The notes under the pieces were generated by a model that was given only the letters and a program-made list of their open reading frames with translations, had not been told where the DNA came from and ran no database searches. The position numbers and the translations under genes are program-made. A stretch of 64,000 bases of DNA from Albifimbria verrucaria. Its lineage: Eukaryota > Ascomycota > Sordariomycetes > Hypocreales > Stachybotryaceae. The stretch spans positions 1,736,001 to 1,800,000 of the forward strand of contig JAHREC010000011.1 in assembly GCA_020081605.1 (NCBI GenBank). Reading direction: 5' to 3'. Below, in pieces: positions 12,001 to 23,522 of this stretch; position 1 is the stretch's first letter; every line of letters begins with the position of its first letter.

Positions 12001-12762
12001 GGCTACAGAAGCTTCGGAGAAAGACAAGAGGAGAGGGGAATAACTGAATAGGTGTTAGGCGTAGCAGAAGAGCTGACAGCAGCCACTTGGTGTCGTTTGC
12101 TACGGGTAGGTCAGGAAACCCAACGAGAAGGAGCAAACACAAGAAGGAGGAACTGGAACTACCAGGGGCAAGCTATGCAGACCCAAGTCAAGGGGCGAGA
12201 CGAGGCGAGGCGACGACCTAGCTGCGGCCAGGCGAAATAGAACAAGACGTGGTTGGGTTGAAAGAGATGAAGCTGCAGCTGGGTATCACAGCAAGGGGCC
12301 CTCTTTCTCTCTGCGGGTCGCAGGTCGCAGGTCGCAGGTCGTAGGTTAGCAGGTAGCAGGTTAGGAAAGCTACAAACGCGCCCCAATTTTTTGCTTTTGC
12401 AGGCGCGGGGACCGTTTGGGCACCTGTCCCGCTCGCTTTGGCAGGCGGTCAAGCCTCGCTGAGCCTCGCTGGAGTTACACCAGCTCCACCGCCTAGTCGT
12501 GCCCGTCTGCAACCGGCTTAGCGCGGTGCGATTCTGCCGCCCAAAGCAAATCATTTTTCTACACTGATTGACTAACCGCCTGCGTTACCAGCAATCGAGT
12601 TTCAGAGAGCGAGCTGCGTTGCCTCTCTCTCGCTAGCTGAGCACCAAATGTCTTGAAATCCGTGCGACCCTCGTTCCTCCTGAGCCGAGCCATGAGAATT
12701 GCCCCAGTGTGACAATCGTACATCCTGAAAAGACGTGCCCCCGAGACCCAAGGCCAGTCACC
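12001..12762. promoter_or_regulatory. divergent promoter between the NUFIP1-type gene and rpc25
   Basis: About 760 bases between divergent starts, containing the short tandem repeat at 12315-12362 and C/T-rich stretches. No gene was found. Confidence 0.5.
12315..12362 (+). repeat. short tandem repeat, 7-bp unit GGTCGCA and variants
   Basis: The unit ggtcgca occurs three times in a row, then degrades to ggtcgta, ggttagca, ggtagca and ggtta. It sits in the divergent promoter. Confidence 0.75.
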
Positions 12763-13580
12763 ATGTTCATCCTGGTGAGTGAGACTTTGCCCCGCGGTCC
12801 CCGAGAGAGCATCATCACTCACTGCTTTTGCTAGACCAAGTTTGCCGATTTGGTGCAGATTGCACCCGAGGACTTTTCCAAGCACAGTATTGTCGCAATC
12901 GAGGACAATATTAACGCAAAGTATGCCAACAAAGTCAGTAGCCCAAACCATGTTCCCCATTACCGGCTTGCCTTCTGACGGCTATGAACTAGGTCGTCCA
13001 GAAGATTGGACTTTGTATTTGCCTCTACGATATTCTATGGTCCTCTGAAGGTCTTATAGGCCATGGAACTGGTCTTGTCAATGTCAATGGTACGCCCCAA
13101 AATCTATGAATGCGCCTCCAACCTGTACTCACAACATGACAGTTGAGTTTCGAATGATTGTGTTCCGACCCTTTAAGGGAGAGGTCATGCTCGCCAAGAT
13201 TCGAAGTTCTACGCCCTCCGGTATCAACCTTCGTACCGACTTCTTTGATGACATCTTCATCCCTTACGAGGAGCTCCCCCAGCTGCCGAGTAGTAAGTGT
13301 TTCCTCAAGGATCTGCATCAAGACCATGCATGTGCTAACGCCTACTCCTAGTAACCATAGCGAGCAACTCTGGATCTGGAATGTTGACGATGAGACACGT
13401 TTGTTCTACGATAATCACGAAGTGGTCCGCTTCCAAGTCATCGACGAGGAGTGGCACGACCAGACACCAGCTGGTCCACACCAGGCCGAGGACGCGGCAC
13501 CTAAGACACCATACCGGATCAAGGGAAGCATGGTAGCGGACGGATTAGGTGTTTGTCTATGGTGGGATGGTGCCGAGTAG
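12763..13580 (+). CDS. rpc25: RNA polymerase III subunit RPC8 (Rpc25)
   Basis: Stalk subunit of RNA polymerase III, needed for initiation at tRNA and 5S genes. It starts MFIL in a 12-base first exon (12763-12774). Exons 12835-12933, 12993-13089 and 13143 onward follow, then a last exon from 13352. The N-terminal RPB7-like domain is clear (LVQIAPEDFSK, IEDNINAKYANKVVQKIGLC, GTGLVNVNVEFRMIVFRPFK, KIRSSTPSGINLRTDFFDDI). The C-terminal OB-fold RPC8 domain contains EQLWIWNVDDETRLFYDN and ends GSMVADGLGVCLWWDGAE. The last intron is ambiguous: the strong donor GTAAGT at 13293 leaves the frame one base short, whereas the weaker GTGTTT at 13297 keeps it open. Confidence 0.92.
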
Positions 13581-13661
13581 AGCAAGGGAGGACTATGTTC
13601 AGCGCAGGACACCGCACGTGCTGGCTTGGCGCACTATTTCCTACAGTATATTCACATGAAT

Positions 13662-14623
13662 CTATGACCTGATACCCTCCAGCAGACGCTCCTCCACATC
13701 GTCCAGAACAGAGTAGTGCTCAATGACGGCCAAGTTTTCAGCCTCAGCCTTGAACTGCTTATCAGGGTCCTGGCCGGGGCCACCCATGGGGTTCATCTGC
13801 ATTTGCTGGGCCTGCATCTGCTGAGCGACTTGGCTAGCGGCTATTGTGATGCGTTAGTCGATGTCGCGCGGAACAAAAGGCATTGCTACTCACCATTGTC
13901 GCTTCCCAGAAGGAAGACGTAGACAAACTGCAGACCGAAGATGCAGAGGAAGTACCAGCTGATGCTTGACATCCATCGGGGTCCATGTCCTTGGTCTGGA
14001 CACCGGCCTGCAGCATGCTCTTGAACTTGATAGTGATGGGGAAGGGCAGTTTCACTGTATATTCGTTAGATCGCCGACATGTTTTAGAGCAGGAGTTACC
14101 ACGCACTGATGACGAATCCGCTGAAGAATGCGTTAATCCAGCTCATGATGAGCGTGTTGGGAATAATCATGGCCATGTTGTTCTTCATCATGCCCATCAT
14201 GCCGTCCATCGCGCTGGGGTCGGAGAGAGGGTTCGCCGGAGGCTGGCCCTTGCTATCGGGGTCCTTCAGGTAAGCACCGGACTCGTAGCCGGCAATCAAG
14301 TTCTCGCGGCGGTTCTCAAAGGCCTTCTGGGAAAGGACGTGGTAGTTGGTGCGCAGGGTAACGCCGCGGCCGAGATAGCGCTGCTCCCGCATGGCCCGCA
14401 CATCGAGCTTCTTCGGCTGCGTGGCGAGCAGGACGGACGCATAGTGACGGAGGACACCGGTCTGGATCATGACAATGGTGATGGGGATCAGGATCCAGTA
14501 GCTGTAGGGTTGCGACGCATCATGGATTAGCGGGGAAGCTTTGCAGAGCACTCGCAATTGAGCGACCGTCGACGTACAATAACTGGGGTCCCTGTAGAGG
14601 GTCTGCACGGGAACCTGAGCCAT
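13662..14623 (-). CDS. emc3: ER membrane protein complex subunit 3
   Basis: EMC3, an Oxa1-superfamily core subunit of the ER membrane complex that inserts tail-anchored and multipass proteins. Reading from 14623: MAQVPVQTLYRDP, an intron (about 14.50-14.57 kb, donor GTACGT), a first membrane helix (YWILIPITIVMIQTGVL), a cytosolic region (QPKKLDVRAMREQRYLGRG), then MDGMMGMMKNNMAMIIPNT and further helices (SWINAFFSGFV, KLPFPITIKFKSMLQAGV, SWYFLCIFGLQFVYVFLLG). The C-terminal tail is Gln/Met-rich. Two further introns interrupt it near 14.06-14.10 and 13.84-13.90 kb. One-base losses in the G runs at 14585-14588 and about 13978-13981 break the frame; adding one base at each gives family-consistent sequence (DPQLFYW and DPRWMSS). 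Confidence 0.9.
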
Positions 14624-14745
14624 GATGCCGAAATGCGCCCCGCGACTTTTCTAGCAGGCGTTGGTGGAGGTTGATGGCGGTGGTGGAATTTGCGGAGTTG
14701 GGGAAGAGGTGAGGTCAGAAAGAGCTCTCGATTGTTGTCACCAAA

Positions 14746-14771
14746 GGTGCTGGTGCTGGTGCTGGTGCTGT
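14746..14771 (+). repeat. microsatellite-like repeat (GGTGCT)n
   Basis: Four consecutive copies of ggtgct lie between the divergent emc3 and spc2 starts. Confidence 0.8.
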
Positions 14772-15005
14772 GCCAGGCTGCTCGAGCCACGCTACAGGTA
14801 CCTCTGCCGGCTCCAGTGGCTTGTTGGGTACTTGAGACCACGTGATCCGGGGACCCTTCCGCTAGTGCGGAACTTTGCCAGGTACCTCGTGCATTGGAAA
14901 GGTGTCTCTACCTCGTAGGGCGATGGGCCAGCTTACATGCCACCTCTCCATGTAGAGACATTCCAGCATTGAATCTACACATTCGCAACCAATCTGCGCT
15001 CCACC

Positions 15006-15773
15006 ATGGCTAACTCGTCAGAGAGCATTTCGCTCTACAACCTGTCAGGTACATGGACATTCAGGCGCTATCTACCCGTAGCCTTGTCTAACATCCCTTG
15101 CTCTAGATCTCAAGAACACTTCCGACGATGCCATCCCCAACTACCTCAACTCCATAAAGTTCAAGCAGAACCACACCCTTACCGACGTCCGTCTGGCGCT
15201 GGGATGGAGCGCTTTTGCCATCTCAGCCGCCTGTTTCCTCTGGGACTACAAGTTTGGCTTTGAGGACACCAAATTCTACACTGCCATTGCGGTAGCCGTC
15301 TACACAATCATCAACGGCGGCTTGACCCTATGGGTTTCTGAAGTGGAAAAGGGTAATATCTACCAAGGAACCGCCCCATCAGGCGAAAAGGTACGCTTCG
15401 CTCTTCACCTCTCTGTGACTTCTTCCCTTCTAACACCTGAAAGATCTCCATTTCCAGCTCCACGAAGAAGTTCGACCCTGTCTACCGACTCAAGATCACC
15501 GTCACCGACAAGTCCGGTCAATCTACCAAGTACGAGATCGCCAAGCACTTCAAGGAGTGGTTCGACGTAGCCGGCCGCCTCGTTGCCGTCCCGCTGCAGG
15601 AGATCCTCGCCACAACGGTCCCTCTCATTGGAAAGCGCGACCCCAAGCGTGTTAAGATGGCTTCGCAGGAGCTCCTCGACGGTAACCCGGAGCTGCTGGA
15701 TGCCATTCTGGCGGCCAACACCACTGGCACAGATGTTGGTGAGGGCAAGGCGGAGAAGAGACGGAAGGCGTGA
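15006..15773 (+). CDS. spc2: signal peptidase complex subunit 2
   Basis: SPC2/SPCS2, a non-catalytic ER-membrane subunit of signal peptidase. Exons 15006-15048, 15107-15390 and 15444-15773 join cleanly in frame, so this gene is undamaged. It encodes about 218 residues, the usual size. It starts MANSSESISLYNLSDLKNT. The two membrane helices are seen in LALGWSAFAISAACFLW and FYTAIAVAVYTIINGGLTLW. They are followed by the cytosolic domain (TKKFDPVYRLKITVTDKSG, IAKHFKEWFDVAGRLV) and a basic C-terminus (GKAEKRRKA). Confidence 0.93.
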
Positions 15774-16003
15774 TACCACAACCCAAGGACATACGGAAAT
15801 ACACGGGAAAATGCGGCGTTGAGGGACTGTTGAAGGAAGCTTGAGCATTAGCGTCTAGTGCTTGTTATCACCTGCAGCTTTGACCTTTCAGGACTCAGAA
15901 ACGCTCGGCTCGTCTGTTATGAAGAAATCTTTTAACTTTAGCCAAATCTATATATGATATCCCTTATAGATCTTTTATGTAACGTGGTCAACCGAGGTGT
16001 TCT

Positions 16004-19000
16004 TCACTTCAGGTTTGTCCATGCGGTCCTAGCCAACCTAGCCGACTTTCTCACATCACGAACCTGGTGTCCACAGGCCACTGTAAGCTCCCTTCCAACC
16101 CGCGGCGCAAAGGATGACAGGTCTGAGCCTTCGAAAATCTGTGGCATGGCACCGAGAATATCTAAGCTCAGCTTGCCGCAAGCGGCTGTAGCTCTGGGAT
16201 CCTGTGCCAAGGTGTCATAGTCGCTGGGTAGCCAGTCGGCTCGCTTTGTAGCTTCTCTCGTGTTGCCAGAGAATGACTGAACGCAGATCTTGACGAGGCT
16301 CTGGAGATGGCTCTTGAGCTTCTCTGAAGCTTCAGGAGAATTCCGCGTAGAATTTCCAAGGCTTTTTGTGTATCAGGTCCCACGCCGGTATTCTGAGCAA
16401 TGAGTATGCATACACGGATTACTGAAGTAGCGTCATCCTCGAAAATGTACAAATCCATGTGCTTCAGCATCGAAAGCACAGCAATACCGTGATTGGTCTT
16501 GACAGGCTCGACAATCTCTGATTCCGATCCATCTGCCTTCTGCAACATCGGTTTGACCAGCTCAAAGTACACCTTCTGCATCCAAAGAGGCTTCACAACA
16601 GCGTAGTTTTCTTTGGTGAGATAGCTCTGAGGCGCCACGAGCATCTCAAAGCGTCGTCCCAGGTGGTGACCAATGGCCGGGTTTAGAGGGCCTTGACGTA
16701 ATAGCTCAACGAGCTGCCTAGCCTCCTTTCCACTTCCACGGCGAAGCATGCCATTGGTGACAGCATAAATCGGGGTGACCTGATCTAGAATAGCGGGATC
16801 AATGGCATCAGACTGAGTCTTGGCCAAAACATCAGCCGCCTTTTGTTGTAACGTTGCCATAAGAGAAGGCAACGTCTCAATTTTGTACTTGTTAGACAGA
16901 ATGGTTACAACGGATTGTGTCACGGGCTCTGTAGCAGCATCTGTCTGCAACGAAGTCGAGAATGCGCCACCCAGAAGAAGTTGCTGCGCAACGCCAGCAT
17001 CGAACTATACCCATGTCAGTAAACGTAACCACCACCTAGACTGGGAACTTACGAGTCGTGCCACGCCCGAGGGCCGGAGCACCTCCAAGATGCCCAAGCA
17101 TAGCACATTAACTCTGCCTCGAACTAGCCATTCCCACGAGGACCCCTCCAAAGCTGATTGCTTCTGCTCCTCAGACAAGGACTGCGGTACTTGGATTAAC
17201 TCCTGGTGGAAGAGGTTGACTGCGTATTGCTCAATTTGGAGCGCTTGCTGCTGGCTCTCGTTCAGCTCATGGACAACAAAGCCTGCGAAACCTGAGATAA
17301 GGTACAGATACTGATATTCGGAAGCAGCATCGCCGCTAGAAAAGTCCCCACTGAGAACAAGGCTAGAACTGCTGATCTCTTGGGCATCCTGAGATTTCGT
17401 AGCTCTTCGGTATAATTGGCGGATAATGTAAAGGCTGATGAGTAGGAAATCGTTGCGAAGCTCGGGAATGGACGATGGTGTCGAGCCTACAGGCTGATCT
17501 ATAGCCATGGCCGAATCTTCATTGCCTGTGCCAAGTGTTTGCAAACTGGGGTACTTCTGAGTGATAGCTTCTACCCATGATGCTTCACCAAATGCCTGGT
17601 TTCTATCAGGATTTTTGGCGAGGCATGCGTCATTAAAGTAGCGAGCAGCCGATTGAAGACCCGCAGCAAGGGAACACCACACACTCGGGTGAGCCTTCTG
17701 GTCAATGGCACCAAGAAGCTCCGCAACGATGGCTTGGACAAAGTAAACGAAGTGGTCAAGACCGTCAGCAGCAGATGGAGGCAGCTCAGAGCACCCAATG
17801 AACGCGAGAATGAGAACAAGACTCTGAATGTCCCCAGAGGACCCAACCTGGTTTCCGACCCAGTTCTCACGAATCAATCCTATTCCTTGGTTTACCAAAG
17901 GCTTGAAAGAACCCGTGTAAGTACGAGCGATCCTCGCAAGGGCTGTGGTGGTTTCGTTTGTAAGTTCATCTGTGGCATCGCTTCGTCTGACCAGACTGTT
18001 CTGAGAAACAATCGCGAACAGAGTGTTGGAAATTTCGGAGCAGGTGGCTTCTGGAAGCAACAGAGTAGGCAACGAATTTCCCAAGTCACCCAACGGGCTA
18101 GAGGCCTTTGCAGACTGCTGGCAGACAAGCGCACCAGCTCCTTGAACGGCCTGAGTGAGGATCTTGACATCGTCAGACAGCTTGCTCTCTCTGCGTTCCT
18201 GGGATAGTTGGGCCTTGTAAACGTCTTCGTAGAGAGACTTGAAGAAGGGGTCAACTGCGCCAAAATCGCTGGCGTCTGCAGCGGACATTTCCGATCCTAC
18301 CAACAAGATTCGCGTCTCCAAGATGACGTGAAGAATCTTGAGAAGATCTTGCGTATGCAAAGGAGACTTGGGATGGCGCAAATTCTCCTTGGTATGCGTA
18401 ATTGTTGGCGAGACCATGAGAACAAACGCCCTAGGGTTAGCGCTCAGAACGCTGATGAGCAAACGACCGGCTGCTGCAGTATAATTTGGGTTTGACAAGT
18501 CGCTCACACAATCGCGAGTGACTGTCAAGCTGTAGTCTCGCAAGTCATCGTCCTTTAACCTGGTAGCGAGAGACTTGAGGACTTCTAGGGTGGCCCAGAT
18601 TGTGTCTTCGATTTCACCATTTCGTACTTCGTACTTCAGACTACCCCAGATCTGGTTCACGTAAGGTGTGATCGACTGCTCTGGGTGAGAGTACTCATCC
18701 AAGCATGCCTTGATTGTCCTGAGGATGTCGACCTTGACGTTGACAGTGACTCCATCACCCTGATCCAGCTTACCCACCAAGAAGGGAAAGGCAAGACCAG
18801 CAAGGCGGTGTGTTGAGGAGAAGCACTGACGAAGCTGCAGCTTCAGCTGTTCAGGAGTAATCTTCGTTTGGGATGATCGTGGCAATGTGATAGGAAATAA
18901 GCCTTGAAGTTGCCATACACTTCCTCGAGAATCTCTTGAGACGGTGAGAACTCCTGCATAAAGATCTTGAGAATCTCAAACCAGACCATCAAGCAGTCTG

Positions 19001-19804
19001 GGTCTCGTTCGCTCCGGCATAGCTGCAACAGGTCGTTCATGAAACCGGCTGCAGCACCATGGCGATATTGCAGATCACTGGCGACATCGGGGTTGGTGAT
19101 GAGCTGCTTCAGAAGGCTGTAGACCTCAAGACGGGTCTTGGCTAGTTGACGGGGAAGTCGTCCTGAGAGCGCAGACTTTCTGGATGATGTCGTGTCCGCT
19201 TTGGGGTTGGAAGGACTTCATGGCTGCAATTCTAGAAAGAGCCGTTGCCGAGGCCATGATGCCGGCTTTGTGGTCGACCTCGAACATGGCTCCAAAGAAG
19301 GCGACTAGTAGTTTCACTAAATGTGTCTCAGTAGGACATTCCAAGACTATTTCAAGAGATATATGTTCCTTGGCTTACCTTGACTGGGCTTGAGAACTTC
19401 CTTGCTCAAGTAGTCCAATGTAGATGACAGGAATTCCAAAGCTATACCATAAGTTAGCCTTGAAAGTGAATCCTTCAAGAGAGTAGACAGAACTTACCTT
19501 TCGCTCTGGCTGTCCAGTCTGTGGATTCCTCAGCACCATCAGCCGCGTCGCCGCCGGTGCTACCCGGCATCCATGGCTGGACGGCCTCTACCCATCGTGC
19601 GACTGGGTTAGTGTTGGCCGGGGCATTCTGAAGCTCTGCGCATGGTCAGCAAGGCTCAAGAAAAAGACGTCAACAGTCACTCATCGCGACTCTTCACCTC
19701 GTGGGCCAAGACGAACCTGAGGCGGCCTTCTGAGCAATCTTCTGCTGAGCCGCGTCGTTATCTGCCAGGACGAACTCCAGGGCAAGCTGGCGGAAGTCGG
19801 CCAT
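16004..19804 (-). CDS. mms19: MMS19 cytosolic iron-sulfur assembly / nucleotide excision repair protein
   Basis: MMS19 (yeast Met18) is the HEAT-repeat adaptor of the CIA targeting complex, which delivers Fe-S clusters to DNA polymerases, helicases and XPD. The start is MADFRQLALEFVLADND at 19804, followed by introns at 19636-19716, near 19.45-19.50 kb and near 19.32-19.38 kb. Conserved stretches include VKLLVAFFGAMFEVDHKAGI, ALSRIAAMKSFQPQSGHDII, LQYRHGAAAGFMNDLLQLC, GNFKAYFPITLP and IYAVTNGMLRRG. A further intron is at 17005-17052. The C-terminus ends VRKSARLARTAWTNLK. Four one-base losses are needed, near 19151-19154, 19162, 18893 and 16325. About 1,130 residues result, a normal length. 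The head-to-head partner is atp11. Confidence 0.88.
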
Positions 19805-20220
19805 GGCTGGATGGGAACTCAGGAACGGTATCGTGTCACAGCCAAGCGCATGCCCGCCTTGGGAAGCGCGCCGATCGGATGGCAGGCAGAGCGTCGATGG
19901 ACGTTTGGCGGGGCAGATTAAGGGCACTGGATGGCGGGGTCGGCAAGGCCAGCTGTATGGATTTTTTTGGGAGGGTTGGAGGGCCGGTGAGAGACGCAAA
20001 GAGCAGGGCGTGAGGGCTGTCGGCTCGGCGGTGCAACCTGTCTATGCCCCGGGGTCAACTACGACTCGTTGTGAGGCCTTTGAATTTCAATATTTACAGG
20101 CCGATGCCGGGTTTTCACCAGTCGTTTGCATCTGCTCAGTGACGCAGTTCCGGCGCCGTGGGGTCGGGCCCCACTCTACAAGTATCGATAAGGTACTTGG
20201 CCTCTATCGCTGTCGCTATC

Positions 20221-20262
20221 GGTACCTTTGCCCGTACCCTTAGGTACCTGTACCTTGGCTTG
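20221..20262. repeat. cluster of GGTACC-containing motifs
   Basis: ggtacctttgcccgtaccct is followed by taggtacctgtacc in the mms19-atp11 divergent promoter. This is one of several copies of a GGTACC/TAGGTA motif scattered through intergenic DNA of this window. Confidence 0.6.
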
Positions 20263-20405
20263 CAGCTACCTCTGCTTGTACCTCAATGACGACCCTGGTC
20301 GTAATTTTGCAGCTTTTGATATCATCCATTCCTCTCCAACACCTCTCTCCAGAGCATTCAACTCCCTAGCCAATTCGCCAATCATCCATCCACCACACCA
20401 CCGCC

Positions 20406-21381
20406 ATGGCGTCCTCACGGATACCCAGCCTCCGTCACCTCGCGAGCTGTCCTTTGCGCTCTACGCGCGCGAGCACTCAACGTCGTTGGGCCCAGGTCCA
20501 CGACCTCCGATTCCTCACCAACCAGCCTCCCAACGCCATTCTCGACAAGTACCGCGAGAAGCTCACCAAGAAGGCCCAGCAGGAAGGCCACCAGACCATT
20601 GACGATCTGAAGGCTGCCTATGCCGAAAAGATTGATGCCCATCGCAAGGATGGCGCCATCAAGACTGGCACGATCCCCAGGCGCCGAACACACCCGTCTC
20701 CCAACCCAATCGAGGTCCGCTCCTTCGACATCGACAGAGCCGTCGAAAACCGAGAAAACGGAGCGCAAGGACTCGGGCAAGGCCGCGATTAAAACGCTAG
20801 ATGATTTCCTGAACATGGAAAAGGTGCGCGAGCTGCCAGATGAGGAGCTCACGGCCATCTGGCGTCTCCGCCACGCCTCTTCGCCGCAGACCCTCTGCGC
20901 CGTCATCCCTACCGCCACATACCGCGCCATGGAGGACCTCGCTCGAACCTCGCCGCAGTTCGTCCTGCCCGTGCCACACCCGGACCAGGGCGCCGAGATT
21001 CACTTCATGCAGTGGACCTTCGACGCCGAGTCGCGCACCAGCACCGTGCTCTTCACCCAGTTGGCCGAGTACAAGAACCGCGGCGAGTTCTCCCAGCCCC
21101 ATACCACCATCACCCATCACCTCGACCTCGCCGACGACCGGGGCTTGGTTCTGATGCAGGGTCAGGTCATGGATGGAAGAGGTATCCAGCCTGACGAGGC
21201 AAAGTGGCTGGTCATGTGCTTACAGAAGTTCTACGGTGGATGGGAGGCTGGCGACGCCGATTTGGACGGACAAAGGAAGGAGAGGGCCTTGAAGCGAAAG
21301 GAGCTTCTGCAGTGGTTTGCCCAGGGCGACCCGAGGTTTAGCGTGGAGAAGCTGTTGGAGGAAGCAGAGCGAATGGGTTAA
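20406..21381 (+). CDS. atp11: mitochondrial F1-ATPase assembly factor ATP11
   Basis: Matrix chaperone of the ATP11 family that holds the F1 beta subunit during ATP synthase assembly. The N-terminus (MASSRIPSLRHLASCPLRST) is Arg/Ser-rich, as in a mitochondrial targeting sequence. NAILDKYREKLTKKAQQEG follows, then a Pro-rich linker. The conserved ATP11 domain runs from KTLDDFLNMEKVRELPDEEL through RAMEDLARTSPQFVLPVP, FMQWTFDAESRTSTVLFTQL and TITHHLDLADDRGLVLMQG to the C-terminus. Two one-base losses in the linker (C run 20675-20678, and about 20718-20724) split the frame. No intron was seen. Confidence 0.9.
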
Positions 21382-21571
21382 ACGCCCCGCTCATTCATGC
21401 GATTGTAATCACTTGTATCCAAGTTGGCAATGTGGCCATCTATTCATTCTAAAGGGATCGCCTCTACGAGCCCAGGATGACTTGTAAGATACCTACTCTT
21501 AGGCATACCGAGGTAGATCAGATATGTACAATACACCCACATACACACACGCGCACGCCACCAGACCCTGT

Positions 21572-23522
21572 CTACAGCTTCGCCTTTGGTGCTCCCTCCT
21601 CCTTTCTCACCTTCTCAATCAGCACTCTCCTCAGGATCTTGCCCGAGGCCGACTTGGGAATCTCCTTGGCGAAGCGCAGGCCGCCACGCAGACGCTTCGG
21701 CGGCGCGACCTTGGTGCTGATGTACTCGATGATATCCTTGGCGAGCTCGTCGGACTCCTCCACGCCGGCCTTGAGGACGACGTAGGCACGGGGACCTCGG
21801 ACGACCGCTCCTCATCCCAAACACCGATGACGCATGCGTCTGCAATGTCCTCGCGGCCGACAAGAATCTCCTCCAGCTCGGCTGGGGGACCTGAAGCCCT
21901 TGTATTTGATAAGCTCCTTTATCCGGTCAGTGATGTAGAAGTTGCCCTTGTCATCAACGTAGACAACGTCGCCTGTCCTGTACCAGCCATCGTCGGTGAA
22001 GGAGTCCTTGTTGAGCTCAGGTCGCTTCCAGTAACCACCAAACACGTTGGGTCCCTTCAACAGAAGCTCTCCGTTCTATATCCATGGTTAGCTACTGCAG
22101 AGAAAAAAATCATGACGGTGCATGGAACTGTCCATGTGAGCAGGTGGTCAGCTTACCTCTCCACTCTGAACCTCCTTGCCCTCAGCATCGATAATCTTGG
22201 CCTGCATGTTCGGCATCAGTTTGCCAACTGAGCCCTGGAACTTCCAGAACTCATCAACATGCTGGGTGTGGGTAGTCGGGCTAGTCTCTGATAGACCATA
22301 GCCCTGCTTGACACCGATGCGCAGACGGTTCCAGACAGCTTCGACGAGGTGCTTGCTGAGCGGTGCGGCGCCCGAGTTGATATAGCGCAGGGTGGAAAGG
22401 TCGTAGTTGTCGACGATAGGGTGCTTGCCCAATGCGAGAACAATGGGCGGTGGTACGTAAAGAGCTGTGATCTTGTGGTCCTGGATGAGCTGGCAGGCCT
22501 TGGGGAGGTCGAACTTGGACATGACGATACACTTCATGCCGGTATGCAGTGTGATGTTCACAACGACGCTGAGACCCTGTGGATGGTGTTAGTATGGTCT
22601 TTTCGATCCATTAGCGAAGAGGTATACCACGTACATAGATGTGGAAGAATGGCAGGACGCCGAGTTGAGCATCGCTATCCCAGCTAAGAATCATGGGGTC
22701 GAAGCGCAGGAATTGACGCGAGTTTGCGACAATGTTGGAGTGCGTGAGCATGACTCCTTAGGGAGACCGGTCGTGCCCTGTCAACTCAATTGTCAGCATG
22801 CGCACAAGACGAGGGGCAATCCACGATCAATCGTATCAACAGGAGTCTTACCGAGCTGTAGACTAGGTAGGCCAAATCCTTCTTGGGGTCGACAGGCGTC
22901 TTCTTGGGCTGAATCCAAGCGTCCTTGGCCGTCAATTCGGTCCAGTGCTTGAACTTCTCATCTTTGTTTGCGCCCAGCAGGAAAATCCTGTCCAGCGGCA
23001 GGCCGACAACTTCAGCAGCCTTTATGGCAGTGGGCAGGAAGTCCTTCTGGGTCAGCAGGGCCTTTGCGCCCGAGTCCTTGAGCTGGCGCGCAAGCTCCTC
23101 GACGGTGTAGGTCGGGTTGGCGGGGCTCGCGACACCGCCGGCCCAGTGCAGGCCCAGGTTGGCGACGGGCACATCGATGTTGTTAGAGGTGAAGAGGCCG
23201 AGGACATCGCCCTTGGCCCACTTGAGCTGGTGCTTGAGGCCCTTGCCGAAGGCAACGGAAGCCTCTCGGATCTGCGCTAGGTTGTATGATCGGCCAGATT
23301 CGCCCTCGATGAAGAGCGCTGTTGCACGAGAAATCAACGTTAGCAATCCAACTCAGTTAACTATGCGACGGCAACAAGGAAATGAATAGGGCTGTCGCAG
23401 GAATCAAAGGCGGTAGGAGGCTTACGGTGGTCCTCGGGATACTTTGCGGGCTGTGCCAGCCAGAGCGTCCAGAGGTCCACGTTGGGGACCTCGACGTCGG
23501 CGTAAATACTGTTGATCGGCAT
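21572..23522 (-). CDS. peroxisomal AMP-dependent CoA ligase (4-coumarate:CoA ligase-like)
   Basis: ANL-superfamily enzyme that activates a carboxylic acid via an acyl-adenylate to its CoA thioester. It starts MPINSIYADVEVPNVDLW. An intron near 23.32-23.43 kb follows, then GRSYNLAQIREASVAFGKGL and GGVASPANPTYTVEELA. The P-loop begins GTTGLPKG at about 22.75 kb, after another intron. Later come YVPPPIVLALGKHP, YGLSETSP, GWYRTGDVVYVDDKGNFYIT and PKSASGKILRR with the catalytic Lys. The protein ends PKAKL, a type-1 peroxisomal signal. One-base losses occur near 22756, at two points within 21884-21893, and at 21790-21793. The substrate could be a fatty, aromatic or dicarboxylic acid (yeast Pcs60 is similar). 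Confidence 0.85.
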
